Origin: Gordonia sp. ABSL11-1
GTDB taxonomy: Bacteria > Actinomycetota > Actinomycetes > Mycobacteriales > Mycobacteriaceae
DNA length: 64,000 nucleotides
Assembly (NCBI RefSeq): GCF_030315685.1
Contig: NZ_JASXSI010000022.1
Location: 1 to 64,000 of the forward strand
Direction: 5' to 3'
How positions within the stretch are numbered: the first letter of the stretch is position 1; each line of letters opens with the position of its first letter. Under the pieces are notes generated by a model, which ran no database searches, was not told the DNA's origin, and saw only the letters and a program-made list of their open reading frames with translations. Shown one piece after another: positions 42,613 through 51,066 of the stretch. Position numbers and translations under genes: made by a program.

Positions 42613-43755
42613 ATGACCGACCCACGAATCGCGGATCCACGAATCGCCATCGTGCACGAACGATTCACCGAGATCGCCGGCTCCGAACACGTCGTCGAGC
42701 AGCTCTCGCAGACCTGGCCGCAGGCTGCTGTGCACGTCCCCATCGCGCGTGTACAGGGCATCCCGGCCGGTCTGTCGTCGTCGCCGGTCACCACCTGGGT
42801 GGACACACCCTACGGGTGGACAGGCCGAGGTCCCTACGCGCCGCTGACACCCCTGTTCCCCCGCGCTTTCCGCGGGATGGACCTCGGCGACGTCGATGCC
42901 GTCGTCATCAGCCACCACGCGTTCGCGACCCAGGCGGCGTTCGCCACCGACGCACCCGTGATCGCCTACGTCCACAGTCCGGCACGGTGGGCGTGGGACA
43001 CCGCATTCCGGGCGCAGGAAGCGGGCGGGCCGGCCGGTGCCGCGGTGCTGTCCGGGTTGTCGAGGATGGCGCGGCGTGGGGAACTCGCCGCCGTCGACCG
43101 GATCGATCAGATCGTGGCCAACTCGACCGCCGTCGCCGGACGTATCCAGCGATGGTGGGGGCGAGAGTCGGTCGTCGTGCATCCGCCGGTCGACACCAAC
43201 GGCTTCACGCCCGACCATGCGATCGAGCGCGAGGACTTCTTCCTCGTCGCCGGGCGCCTGGTCCCGTACAAGCGGCCGGACCTGGCGATCCGCGCCGCCC
43301 GGGAGGCGGGTGTGCGGTTGGTCGTCGTCGGCGACGGTCGGTCGATGGAGACCTGCCGCGAACTCGCGTCCGACGACACCGTGTTCCTCGGCCGGGTGCC
43401 CCACGGCCAACTGATCGACCTGTATCGCCGGACGCGGGCATTGATCATGCCGGGCGTCGAGGACTTCGGCATCGTGCCCGTCGAAGCCATGGCCACCGGT
43501 GCACCCGTCATCGCGCTCGGCGAGGGTGGGGCGCTCGACACTGTCGTGCCGGGCACGACGGGCATGCTCGTGCCCTCCGGCGACGACGACACCGTCGTGG
43601 CCGGTCTCGCCGCCGCCATGACGTCGTTCGACCCGCGTGATCACGACCCGCGGCGCATTCGGGAGTGGGCGGAACGGTTCTCGCGGAAGAACTTCGGCAC
43701 GGAGATGGTGCGGGTCGTCGACGGTGTGCTGGAGCGGGGGCGGCGGGTGGAGTAG
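42613..43755 (+). CDS. GT4-type glycosyltransferase
   Basis: A 380-aa GT-B enzyme. It starts MTDPRIADPRIAIVHERFTE at ATG 42613 with GAGGAC upstream. It has AVVISHHAFATQAAF, APVIAYVHSPARWAWD, and FFLVAGRLVPYKRPDLAIRA. The EX7E-type motif is in MPGVEDFGIVPVEAMATGAP. The HSPARWAWD segment is typical of mannosyltransferase-like members of capsule and mycobacterial glycolipid loci. It is transcribed alone, convergent with the ThiF-nitroreductase gene. Confidence 0.9.
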   Translation: MTDPRIADPRIAIVHERFTEIAGSEHVVEQLSQTWPQAAVHVPIARVQGIPAGLSSSPVTTWVDTPYGWTGRGPYAPLTPLFPRAFRGMDLGDVDAVVISHHAFATQAAFATDAPVIAYVHSPARWAWDTAFRAQEAGGPAGAAVLSGLSRMARRGELAAVDRIDQIVANSTAVAGRIQRWWGRESVVVHPPVDTNGFTPDHAIEREDFFLVAGRLVPYKRPDLAIRAAREAGVRLVVVGDGRSMETCRELASDDTVFLGRVPHGQLIDLYRRTRALIMPGVEDFGIVPVEAMATGAPVIALGEGGALDTVVPGTTGMLVPSGDDDTVVAGLAAAMTSFDPRDHDPRRIREWAERFSRKNFGTEMVRVVDGVLERGRRVE

Positions 43756-43778
43756 GTGGGCTTGCGGGGCGGGTGGGG

Positions 43779-43853
43779 TCTCGATACGCGGGCTCGTCCC
43801 TGGGGGCTCGCTGCTCGACCGGCGGTTGGGGTTTCGCTGCTCGAGGAGCGTGA
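43779..43853. repeat. Intergenic element of GGTCTCGATACG...CTGCTCGACC type
   Basis: The gap between two convergent genes contains GGTCTCGATACGCGGGCTCG, a GCTCGCTGCTCGACCGG segment and a second CGCTGCTCGAGGAGCGTG. From general familiarity, similar segments are scattered between convergent genes in Gordonia and related genomes and may serve as terminators. Only one copy is in this window. Confidence 0.35.
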
Positions 43854-43857
43854 TTGC

Positions 43858-45975
43858 CTACACCACCCTCGATATCCGCAGCGCGATCGTCATGGCCTCG
43901 TCGTCGGCGACGGGCCAGGCGTCGAGTAGTTCCCGCCGCAGCGCGACGAGGTCGTCACCATGCGCCGACGACAGCCCGTGCGCCTCGGTGTCGTCGAGCG
44001 CGTAGAAGAACGTCGGCGTCATCGGGTGGACGCGGTAGCCGAGCGACTCCGCGGCGATCCACAGCTGCTGCATCGTCTGACCTGCACGCAGGTAATCCTC
44101 GCTGTCGCAGCCCTTCTGGACGAGTATCAGGATGGCCGATGCGGAGACGAGCCGCCGTCCGGCGTCGGCGCCGAGGGCGGCGCCAACATCCCACTCGTCG
44201 AGCAGGGCCATCACGTCGGGGCGGCGCAGGACGTCGAACATCCCGGCCATCGCGGGCGGGAGGTCGAGCGAATCGACCTGGATGCCGACCGGCGTGCACG
44301 GGTCGTCGGTGAGCTCGGCGAACATCTCCTGATGCAATTCCGGTGTCAGGAAACGGATCCGGTCCGAGCGCGCGAGAATCGAGGCACACCTGGCGATCTC
44401 GTCGCGATCGGTGATCTGGATCAGTCGCGTGCGCGCGGTCGTGCCCGCCTCGCCGAGACGCACCGCGTCGTCGTCGGAGATCGGTGACGCATCGCCGGCC
44501 TCGCGACGTGTCGATCTGCTCAGGATCGACGGCAGCTCGGCGGCGTCCGCGGGATCGAAATCGTCGGTCAACACGCCGTTGTCGGTGAGCGTCACCCGCG
44601 CGGACAGCTGCTCACCGGACCCGAGGATCTCGGTCGGCCCGAGTTTCCCGCGGCTCGCGGCGGCGACCCGAGCGTTGTGCAGAGCCGCGCCGACGGCGAC
44701 CAACGACGCACGGTGTCCGAGGTCGAGGGTCGAGGTCCGCTCGGGATCGAGCGCGACCGTCACGGCGCCACCCTCGGCGGTGATCGACCACGGTTGTTGA
44801 TTGCCGGCCGACGGCGCCTGCTGCGCGGCGTACCGGACCAGGTCGACGTCGGAGAGCGTGTCCGGAGCGGGCCCGGCGGGTGCCTGCGTGGCCGCCGGTT
44901 CCAGGACACGTTCCTCGAGCAACGGGTCGACGAGGTCGTCGAGCCACAGGTCACGATCGAAGCGCACCCGGCCCGACGGCAGTGGACGGCCCTGCGCGAG
45001 ACGGCGGACCGCCGCAGCGACGGAGGCGCCCCCGAGGAGGACGTCACCGGCGAGTTGCGGCCACGCAGTGACCGAGAATCCGAGCTCGATGGCCGAGGCG
45101 GCCATGCGGGCGGAGACCTTGGCGGGCTCCAGTACCTTGACCGCCAGAGGTGTCAGGGCGGCGCGATCGAGTCCGACGAGATCCTCGATCCGCAGATCGC
45201 CCGCGAGGCCGTGCAGGATGGGGCGCTCGGGCTCGAGGTCGAAGCGCTCGACGTCGAGGACGCCGCCATCGCTGGTTTCCATGATGACGGGGATGCCTGC
45301 TTCCCGGCATTTCTGCCGCACCAGAACCTTCACGTCGAACGAGTCACATTCCTCGACGACGAGATCGAGGCCGTCGAGAAACGCATCGATGTTGTCCGGA
45401 GTGATTCCGTCGTCGAATATTCTTGTGCTGACATAAGGATCAATCTCAGCAATTCTTCGCGACGCGACAACGGCTTTGTTGAGATCTAGATCCATCAATG
45501 TCGCCGGAATGCGGTTCATGTTGGTCAGTTCCAGAGAATCGAAATCCGCAAGATGTAATTCGCCCGCGAGACCCTCGAGGGCGAGTGTCAGGGCGATCGC
45601 GTGACCCACGCTGAGCCCGACGATCCCGATCCGCAGTGCGGACGCGCGGTCCTGCTCGGCGGCGGTCAGCTTGTGGCGGTTCCGGTCGAGGCGGAGGCGG
45701 CGATACGAGCGGGGACCGGGCACCTTCACGAGGGTGCGGCGCCACGGATACCAGGCATACGCTGGAGCTTCCGTGAGTACATCGTCCCCGGGCGGCGGTA
45801 GCAGGCTCTGCAGCGATCGAGCGGCCTGGGAAGTGGCGTCGACGACGGACACGGCGGGATCGTCGGTCAACTGTTCGGGGACCGACGACTCGGGAAACAT
45901 CACGGCCGAAGCCTCTTGCGCGCTGTACACACGAGTATGGTCTCGTACTTCCCCGACCATCGCCAAGTGAAACAT
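43858..45975 (-). CDS. ThiF/E1-like plus nitroreductase fusion (Rv1355c/MoeY-like)
   Basis: A 705-aa fusion. Residues ~105-330 form an E1/ThiF adenylating domain: the nucleotide motif ALRIGIVGLSVGHAIALTLA, then LHLADFDSLELTNMNRIPAT, and the acidic pair VVEECDSFDVK. Residues ~390-700 form a nitroreductase (FMN) domain with QQAPSAGNQQPWSI. Mycobacterial Rv1355c (MoeY) has the same plan, but a role in molybdopterin synthesis is not established. No cysteine pair for zinc or thioester is obvious. ATG 45975 lacks a clear ribosome site; the GTG near codon 25 (AGAGG ahead) is possible. It is divergent from a GNAT-like gene. Confidence 0.85.
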   Translation of the reverse strand: MFHLAMVGEVRDHTRVYSAQEASAVMFPESSVPEQLTDDPAVSVVDATSQAARSLQSLLPPPGDDVLTEAPAYAWYPWRRTLVKVPGPRSYRRLRLDRNRHKLTAAEQDRASALRIGIVGLSVGHAIALTLALEGLAGELHLADFDSLELTNMNRIPATLMDLDLNKAVVASRRIAEIDPYVSTRIFDDGITPDNIDAFLDGLDLVVEECDSFDVKVLVRQKCREAGIPVIMETSDGGVLDVERFDLEPERPILHGLAGDLRIEDLVGLDRAALTPLAVKVLEPAKVSARMAASAIELGFSVTAWPQLAGDVLLGGASVAAAVRRLAQGRPLPSGRVRFDRDLWLDDLVDPLLEERVLEPAATQAPAGPAPDTLSDVDLVRYAAQQAPSAGNQQPWSITAEGGAVTVALDPERTSTLDLGHRASLVAVGAALHNARVAAASRGKLGPTEILGSGEQLSARVTLTDNGVLTDDFDPADAAELPSILSRSTRREAGDASPISDDDAVRLGEAGTTARTRLIQITDRDEIARCASILARSDRIRFLTPELHQEMFAELTDDPCTPVGIQVDSLDLPPAMAGMFDVLRRPDVMALLDEWDVGAALGADAGRRLVSASAILILVQKGCDSEDYLRAGQTMQQLWIAAESLGYRVHPMTPTFFYALDDTEAHGLSSAHGDDLVALRRELLDAWPVADDEAMTIALRISRVV

Positions 45976-46091
45976 TTGCGGTCTAGAATTCGAATTAGCC
46001 CAACAAATGGTGCACTATGGCAACATTGGCCGTGAAGCCAGTACAGATTATCCGTTCTGTTTCACTGTGTTCTCGGAAAGGTTGAATCAGC

Positions 46092-46808
46092 ATGACTCTC
46101 GCACTCACTTCTATTCCCACCGGCGTTCTCCGTGTGCGAAACGAACGCGACCAGGGTTACACGGTCGTCGCCGCGGACCCACGCGCCCAGCGAAGGCTAT
46201 GGCGGGAGTACCTGTTCGGAGCGGAATCCGCCTACGACCGTCACGGCTGCGCGGCCGCACTCGAGCTCGATGCGGTGATCAGCGGCGAGGGGACGGCGCT
46301 GTTCTACGCGATCCTCGACGACGACAACCAGGTGGTCGGCGGCCTGCGAGTGCAACATCGATTCGACGCGGCAGCGCAATCGCACGCCCTCGAGGAATGG
46401 GCCGGACAGCCAGGGCAGGTGGACTTGGTCAACGCGATCGAATCCCGGTTGGTCGGCGGTGTGGTCGAGGTGAAGACGGCGTGGGTGGACGAGCGCTCGC
46501 CTCTCGCAGCAGATGTCGCGGGACAGCTGTCACGGTTGGGACTGGTGATCATGGAGATGTCCGGCGTCGACCACATGATGGCGACCGCGGCCGATCACGT
46601 CCTGCGACGGTGGGAGTCGGGCGGCGGACGAGTGGACGAATCGGTGTCCGCGACACCGTTCCCCGACGATCGGTATCGCACCCGGTTGATGTGGTGGGAG
46701 CGTGCCGAGCTCCAGGCGCGGACCTCACCGGAGACCTGGCGCCGCATGCGGTATGAGGCCGACATGCTGCAGACGCTGGTTCCTCAGTCGTCCAGCGTGC
46801 GCGGATAA
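46092..46808 (+). CDS. Conserved hypothetical, GNAT/N-acyl-synthase-like fold
   Basis: A 238-aa protein of no firmly recognised family. The segment GTALFYAILDDDNQVVGGLR followed by VQHRF resembles the beta4-loop-helix (acyl-CoA or acyl-ACP binding) of GNAT and autoinducer-synthase folds. GVVEVKTAWVDERSPLAADV follows as the next strand. It has no signal or membrane segment. ATG 46092 is preceded by GAAAGG. The promoter region of ~115 bp is AT-rich and shared with the ThiF-nitroreductase gene. The same neighbourhood in mycobacteria also holds a hypothetical gene (Rv1356c). The 3' end overlaps the convergent GGDEF gene by 25 bp. Confidence 0.6.
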   Translation: MTLALTSIPTGVLRVRNERDQGYTVVAADPRAQRRLWREYLFGAESAYDRHGCAAALELDAVISGEGTALFYAILDDDNQVVGGLRVQHRFDAAAQSHALEEWAGQPGQVDLVNAIESRLVGGVVEVKTAWVDERSPLAADVAGQLSRLGLVIMEMSGVDHMMATAADHVLRRWESGGGRVDESVSATPFPDDRYRTRLMWWERAELQARTSPETWRRMRYEADMLQTLVPQSSSVRG

Positions 46809-47962
46809 TCCACGACATCCTCGGGGCGGCGGGAGAACAGCTGATACAGGCTGTCCGGCGGAGTGGACCGCATGACGGGGTCGAGTGCGTCCGACTTGTC
46901 GCTCGGCTTGCGCCAGACGATCGGGTCCATGGACACCACGTCGACCCGATCACGACCGGACTCCTTGGCGCGGTAGACGCATCGATCCGCGCGATCGAGC
47001 AGGCGGGAGACGACGGTGTCTGTCGCCAGCGCGTTGGCACGAGTCGAGGTCACCAACGGCGCACACACGCCGCCGACGCTCAGTGTGACCGGATTGGCCT
47101 CGGCCACGGCGACCCGGAACTGCTCGGCGAGTGCGTGGAGTTCCTCTTCGTCGCGCGCGACGCAGAACACCAGGAACTCCTCACCGCCGAAGCGACTCAC
47201 GACCGAACCCGAGGGAGCGGTCTCGCGGATCGCGGCGGCCACGGACAGCAGTACGCCGTCGCCCGCGAGGTGGCCGTGCCGGTCGTTGATCTGCTTGAAA
47301 TGGTCGATGTCCATCAGCAGGATGCCGACCCATCCGGTGGACACCCGGGCCGCGGCGAGCAGTTGGGCCACTCGGGCGAGGAAGCCGCGCCGGTTGAACA
47401 ATCCGGTGAGCGGGTCGATCCCGTTGAGGCGGGCCTGTCGGTGCAGGGTGGCCTCCAAGGACCGGCGCAAGGCGACGACGAGGAACACCGGGACGGTGAT
47501 CACGCCGAGCATGGATCCGATGCCGATCATGAATGCCGGCACGGACATCGAGGTGACGGCGAGGACTGTGGTCGCGCCGGTCACAGCCAGGGCCAGCAGT
47601 GAGATCACGAGAGGCATCGAGGGCGACATCGCGGCGATGGCCGGGATGACCGCCACCAGGGCGAGTACGGCGATTCCGGGGCGAGGATTCGCCAGGATGA
47701 GCGATGTTCCGCAGATGCCGATGATGCCGAACGAACCGAGGACCGCGAACTCGCCGTCGGACAGACGTTCCCGAAACGCCGTGATGACGAACGCGGTCGC
47801 GATGAACGACCAGATCACGAGCAGCGGTGCGAGTCCGCCGGGATGCAGCGTATCCGGCGCGAGCACGGCGATGACCGGTAGTGGCAGCACGCCGCCCGTG
47901 CTGATGAGCGTCGCCGTGGATCGCGCATCGTATCGACGAAATGCCTTCTCGATGAGCTTCAT
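46784..47962 (-). CDS. Membrane diguanylate cyclase (GGDEF)
   Basis: A 392-aa protein. About six N-terminal membrane helices (residues ~20-190) are followed by a GGDEF domain: DPLTGLFNRRGFL, GILLMDIDHFKQINDRHGH, and the active site SRFGGEEFLVF. The RxxD inhibitory site five residues before GGEEF is missing (APSG stands there), so product inhibition is unlikely. It makes c-di-GMP from GTP. ATG 47962 is chosen as the first methionine before KLIEKAFRRYD; the open frame extends to 48007. No sensory domain other than the membrane part is seen. Confidence 0.93.
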   Translation of the reverse strand: MKLIEKAFRRYDARSTATLISTGGVLPLPVIAVLAPDTLHPGGLAPLLVIWSFIATAFVITAFRERLSDGEFAVLGSFGIIGICGTSLILANPRPGIAVLALVAVIPAIAAMSPSMPLVISLLALAVTGATTVLAVTSMSVPAFMIGIGSMLGVITVPVFLVVALRRSLEATLHRQARLNGIDPLTGLFNRRGFLARVAQLLAAARVSTGWVGILLMDIDHFKQINDRHGHLAGDGVLLSVAAAIRETAPSGSVVSRFGGEEFLVFCVARDEEELHALAEQFRVAVAEANPVTLSVGGVCAPLVTSTRANALATDTVVSRLLDRADRCVYRAKESGRDRVDVVSMDPIVWRKPSDKSDALDPVMRSTPPDSLYQLFSRRPEDVVDYPRTLDD

Positions 47963-48231
47963 GAGAATCGTTCGTCTCGGATCGACAAAGACGAGTGCGG
48001 TGCGCAAGGGGCAGGATATGTCAGGAGAAACGAAATTCGTTGCGCTGGCGATCCACTTATCGACAAAGACGACGACGATCGCTGCACGGAAAGCATATTA
48101 GCCCAGCTGAGAACATCTGGCGACACATTCGTTGCCTATGCAAACAAAACAAAAATGCCTCTGCCCTGATATTTTGTGCAAGCAGTCCGGCTCGCCTCGG
48201 GTGAGCCCCGAAATCGAGGACGAACCCGTCA

Positions 48232-49620
48232 ATGGTCTCCACTCCCATCCGGCCCGGCGCACGCCGGTGGACGCCCGTCGTGGTGCGCAACCGGACCGAC
48301 GTGATCCTGGTCGGCCTCGATGCGGTGGTGCTCACGGGCATCGCCCTGTTGGTCAACAATGACGAGAGCACGCGCGGGCGGGTCGTCGGGATCGTCGGTG
48401 TTGTCATCACCCTTCTCGTCCTCGAGATGGCGGGCCTGTACCGAGCGCGACTCACACTGTCCGCGCTCGACGACCTCCCTCGGCTCGCGGGATGGTCGAT
48501 CATCACGTCGGCCGCGCTGTTCGCCGTTTCCAGGCCAGGTGTGCACATCGCCACGGTGACGGTGTACGCGGTCATCGTGTTCGCCGCATTGTTCGTCGTA
48601 CGCGTCGTCTACTACGCCTACGCGCGTCACCGCCGACGGAGCTCGCCGGCCAATCGTCTGCGTACGGCCGTCCTCGGGGGTGGTGTCGTCGCGGCCGAAC
48701 TGATCGCCGGTACCCGCGCGCACCCCGAGCTGGGTCTCGACATCGTGCTGGCGGTCAGTGACGACCCGATGCCCGAACTGTCCGGCACCGGTATCACGAT
48801 CGAGGGTGGTCTCGTCGGCATCCGGGACAAGGTGAAGGCGCACAAGATCCACACGCTCCTGGTGGCGTTCAGCTCGGCGCCGGATTCCCGGTTGGTCACG
48901 CCGCTGCGTGAATGCGACGAACTCGACTGCGAGATCTTCATCGTGCCGCGTCTGTTCGAGTTCGTGTCGCTGACGCGCGACATGGACCGCATCCACACGA
49001 TCCCGCTCGTGCGCGTCCGTAGGGACGCCATCCGCACGTGGTACTGGTCGATGAAACGCGTCTTCGATGTGACTGCGGTGTCGGTGGCGCTGCTGGTGTT
49101 CAGTCCGGTTCTGGCCGCGGTCGCGCTTGCTGTCTACCTGTCCGACCCGAGCGCGCCGATCATCTTCCGCCAGGCCAGGATCGGACGCGGCGGAGAGCTC
49201 TTCGACGTGCTGAAGTTCCGCTCGATGCGACCGGTGCCGGAGCAGGCGTCGAATTCCGAGTGGCAACCCGCCGACGTCGACCGGATCGGTCGGGTGGGGC
49301 GCATCATCCGCAAGACGTCGCTCGACGAACTCCCGCAACTGTGGAACGTCTTGCGCGGCGACATGTCCATCGTCGGGCCGCGACCCGAACGCCCGCACTT
49401 CGTCCAACAGTTCGAGACGTCGATCCCGAGTTACCGCGATCGTCATCGCGTCGACGTCGGTCTGACGGGCTGGGCGGCGGTGCACGGTCTACGCGGCGAC
49501 ACGAGCATCACCGACCGTGCAATCTACGACAACTTCTACATCGAGAACTGGAGCGTCTGGCTCGACATCAAGATCATCATCCGAACCATGGGCGCGGTGA
49601 TCCGCGGCACCGGCAACTGA
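48232..49620 (+). CDS. Polyprenyl-phosphate hexose-1-phosphate transferase (WbaP/WcaJ type)
   Basis: A 462-aa initiating transferase of exopolysaccharide synthesis. It has four to five N-terminal helices, a central CoA-binding-like domain (LRTAVLGGGVVAAELIAG), one helix near VFDVTAVSVALLVFSPVLAA, then the catalytic PF02397 domain. The latter has IIFRQARIGRGGELFDVLKF, KTSLDELPQLWNVLRGDMS and IVGPRPERP. It puts the first sugar phosphate on undecaprenyl phosphate. ATG 48232 follows GAGGA. The 269-bp upstream gap is AT-rich and shared with the diguanylate cyclase gene. An EAL gene follows 10 bp after the stop. Confidence 0.93.
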   Translation: MVSTPIRPGARRWTPVVVRNRTDVILVGLDAVVLTGIALLVNNDESTRGRVVGIVGVVITLLVLEMAGLYRARLTLSALDDLPRLAGWSIITSAALFAVSRPGVHIATVTVYAVIVFAALFVVRVVYYAYARHRRRSSPANRLRTAVLGGGVVAAELIAGTRAHPELGLDIVLAVSDDPMPELSGTGITIEGGLVGIRDKVKAHKIHTLLVAFSSAPDSRLVTPLRECDELDCEIFIVPRLFEFVSLTRDMDRIHTIPLVRVRRDAIRTWYWSMKRVFDVTAVSVALLVFSPVLAAVALAVYLSDPSAPIIFRQARIGRGGELFDVLKFRSMRPVPEQASNSEWQPADVDRIGRVGRIIRKTSLDELPQLWNVLRGDMSIVGPRPERPHFVQQFETSIPSYRDRHRVDVGLTGWAAVHGLRGDTSITDRAIYDNFYIENWSVWLDIKIIIRTMGAVIRGTGN

Positions 49621-49630
49621 CAATGTTCGA

Positions 49631-50890
49631 ATGCTGCTCCAACGGCAGTTGAGGACATACACTCAGGCGATGCACGCTGGGCAGTTCGGGGGCTGCGACG
49701 GTTCGGAGTGGCCCGCGGCCACGATCGTGATCGCGATCTCCGCCGACCCATACCACCGCGCGGCCGTCGCGTACGGCCGCGAGGTCTCCGTGCTGATGGC
49801 CGAACGATTCGTGGAACGCGAGCTGGTGCCGATCACCCCGCACGCGACGTTCCACCGGCGCGCCGACCTCGAGTGGATCGTCACATTGACGTCCGACGGC
49901 CCTGACCTGGACGAGTTCATCACGGCGTCAAGGATTCGACTCGGCTCGCATCTCATCGACATCGATGGACAGACGACCTTCCTCGATCTGTGCATGGGCG
50001 TTGCCGTCGCCGAACAGATCCCGGATGCGTCGAGCACCGAATACCTGATTCGATGCGCTGACGCGGCACTGTGCTTCGCGTTGATCCGCCAGCATCACGT
50101 CGTGATCGCCGATGAGCAGACCATGCCGACAGTGCATACGCAGGTGGATGTCGCGAACCGTCTGGCACGTTCCGCCGAGAGTGATTTCCTGATCTACTAT
50201 CAGCCGATCGTCGAGCTGGCGGGTATGGACACGGTCGGGTTCGAGGCGTTGCTGCGGTGGCGAAGTGGAACCGACATCCTGACTCCGGCCGCATTCCTGC
50301 TCGCGGCGCAGGTGACTTCCCTGATCGTGCCGATCGGTCATCACGCCGTCGCCGAGGCCGTACGCGCACTCGCGCGCGAGGTCACCCCGGCAGTCGGTCA
50401 GGATGGATTCGTGGCCGTGAACCTGTCGGGACAGCAGTTGTGGGCTGACGACATCGTCGGCCACATCGATGGCCTGTTGCGAAGCCACGACGTTGCCCCG
50501 CGCCGCTTGTGGGTGGAGGTCCGAGAGGACGAGGTGATCCGATTGGGCACGGCCGCGGCGCAGGCCATCCAGGAACTGCACGAGATCGGCTGCACGATGT
50601 GTGTCGACGATCTGGGCGCAGGCTACTCGGCCCTCCGGTACCTCCGTGACCTGCCCATCGACGTCGTCAAGATCGACCGGTCGCTGGTGAGCGGTCTGGT
50701 CGACAACCCCGCCGATCGAGCGGTCGTCAAGGCGATCTGCGAGATATCCCGGGCCTACGGCATGATTCCGCTCGCCGAGGGTGTCGAGACCGAGGAGACT
50801 CTGGCCGAACTCGCCGGGCTGGGCTTCGACATGGGGCAGGGCTATCTGTTCGGCAAGCCCGAGTCGGCCGAGGTCCAGTTCAGACACTAG
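49631..50890 (+). CDS. c-di-GMP phosphodiesterase (EAL), degenerate GGDEF N-terminus
   Basis: A 419-aa soluble protein. Residues ~165-415 form an EAL domain with VGFEALLRW, the DDLGAGYSALRYLRDLPIDV segment, VKIDRSLV, and AEGVETEETL; the metal ligands appear to be present. Residues ~25-165 look like a GGDEF remnant without the active-site motif. It would hydrolyse c-di-GMP to pGpG. ATG 49631 gives the full frame; ATG 49670 is equally possible as neither has a strong ribosome site. It lies in the same transcript as the WbaP-type gene. Confidence 0.9.
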   Translation: MLLQRQLRTYTQAMHAGQFGGCDGSEWPAATIVIAISADPYHRAAVAYGREVSVLMAERFVERELVPITPHATFHRRADLEWIVTLTSDGPDLDEFITASRIRLGSHLIDIDGQTTFLDLCMGVAVAEQIPDASSTEYLIRCADAALCFALIRQHHVVIADEQTMPTVHTQVDVANRLARSAESDFLIYYQPIVELAGMDTVGFEALLRWRSGTDILTPAAFLLAAQVTSLIVPIGHHAVAEAVRALAREVTPAVGQDGFVAVNLSGQQLWADDIVGHIDGLLRSHDVAPRRLWVEVREDEVIRLGTAAAQAIQELHEIGCTMCVDDLGAGYSALRYLRDLPIDVVKIDRSLVSGLVDNPADRAVVKAICEISRAYGMIPLAEGVETEETLAELAGLGFDMGQGYLFGKPESAEVQFRH

Positions 50891-51066
50891 CGCGCGATCG
50901 GTAACGATCCGGGGCCGATGTCCGATTCACGTCATCGGATGGGTCATTCGTCTTCGTCCGGAGAAGAGTGGCCATCTTTGTTACCCTGACTGCGGATTTC
51001 GAGGGCAAACCGTCGGGCTGCGTGGATCGGGGGCCACGCCAGGACCGCGGGAAGGATGTATCTGCG

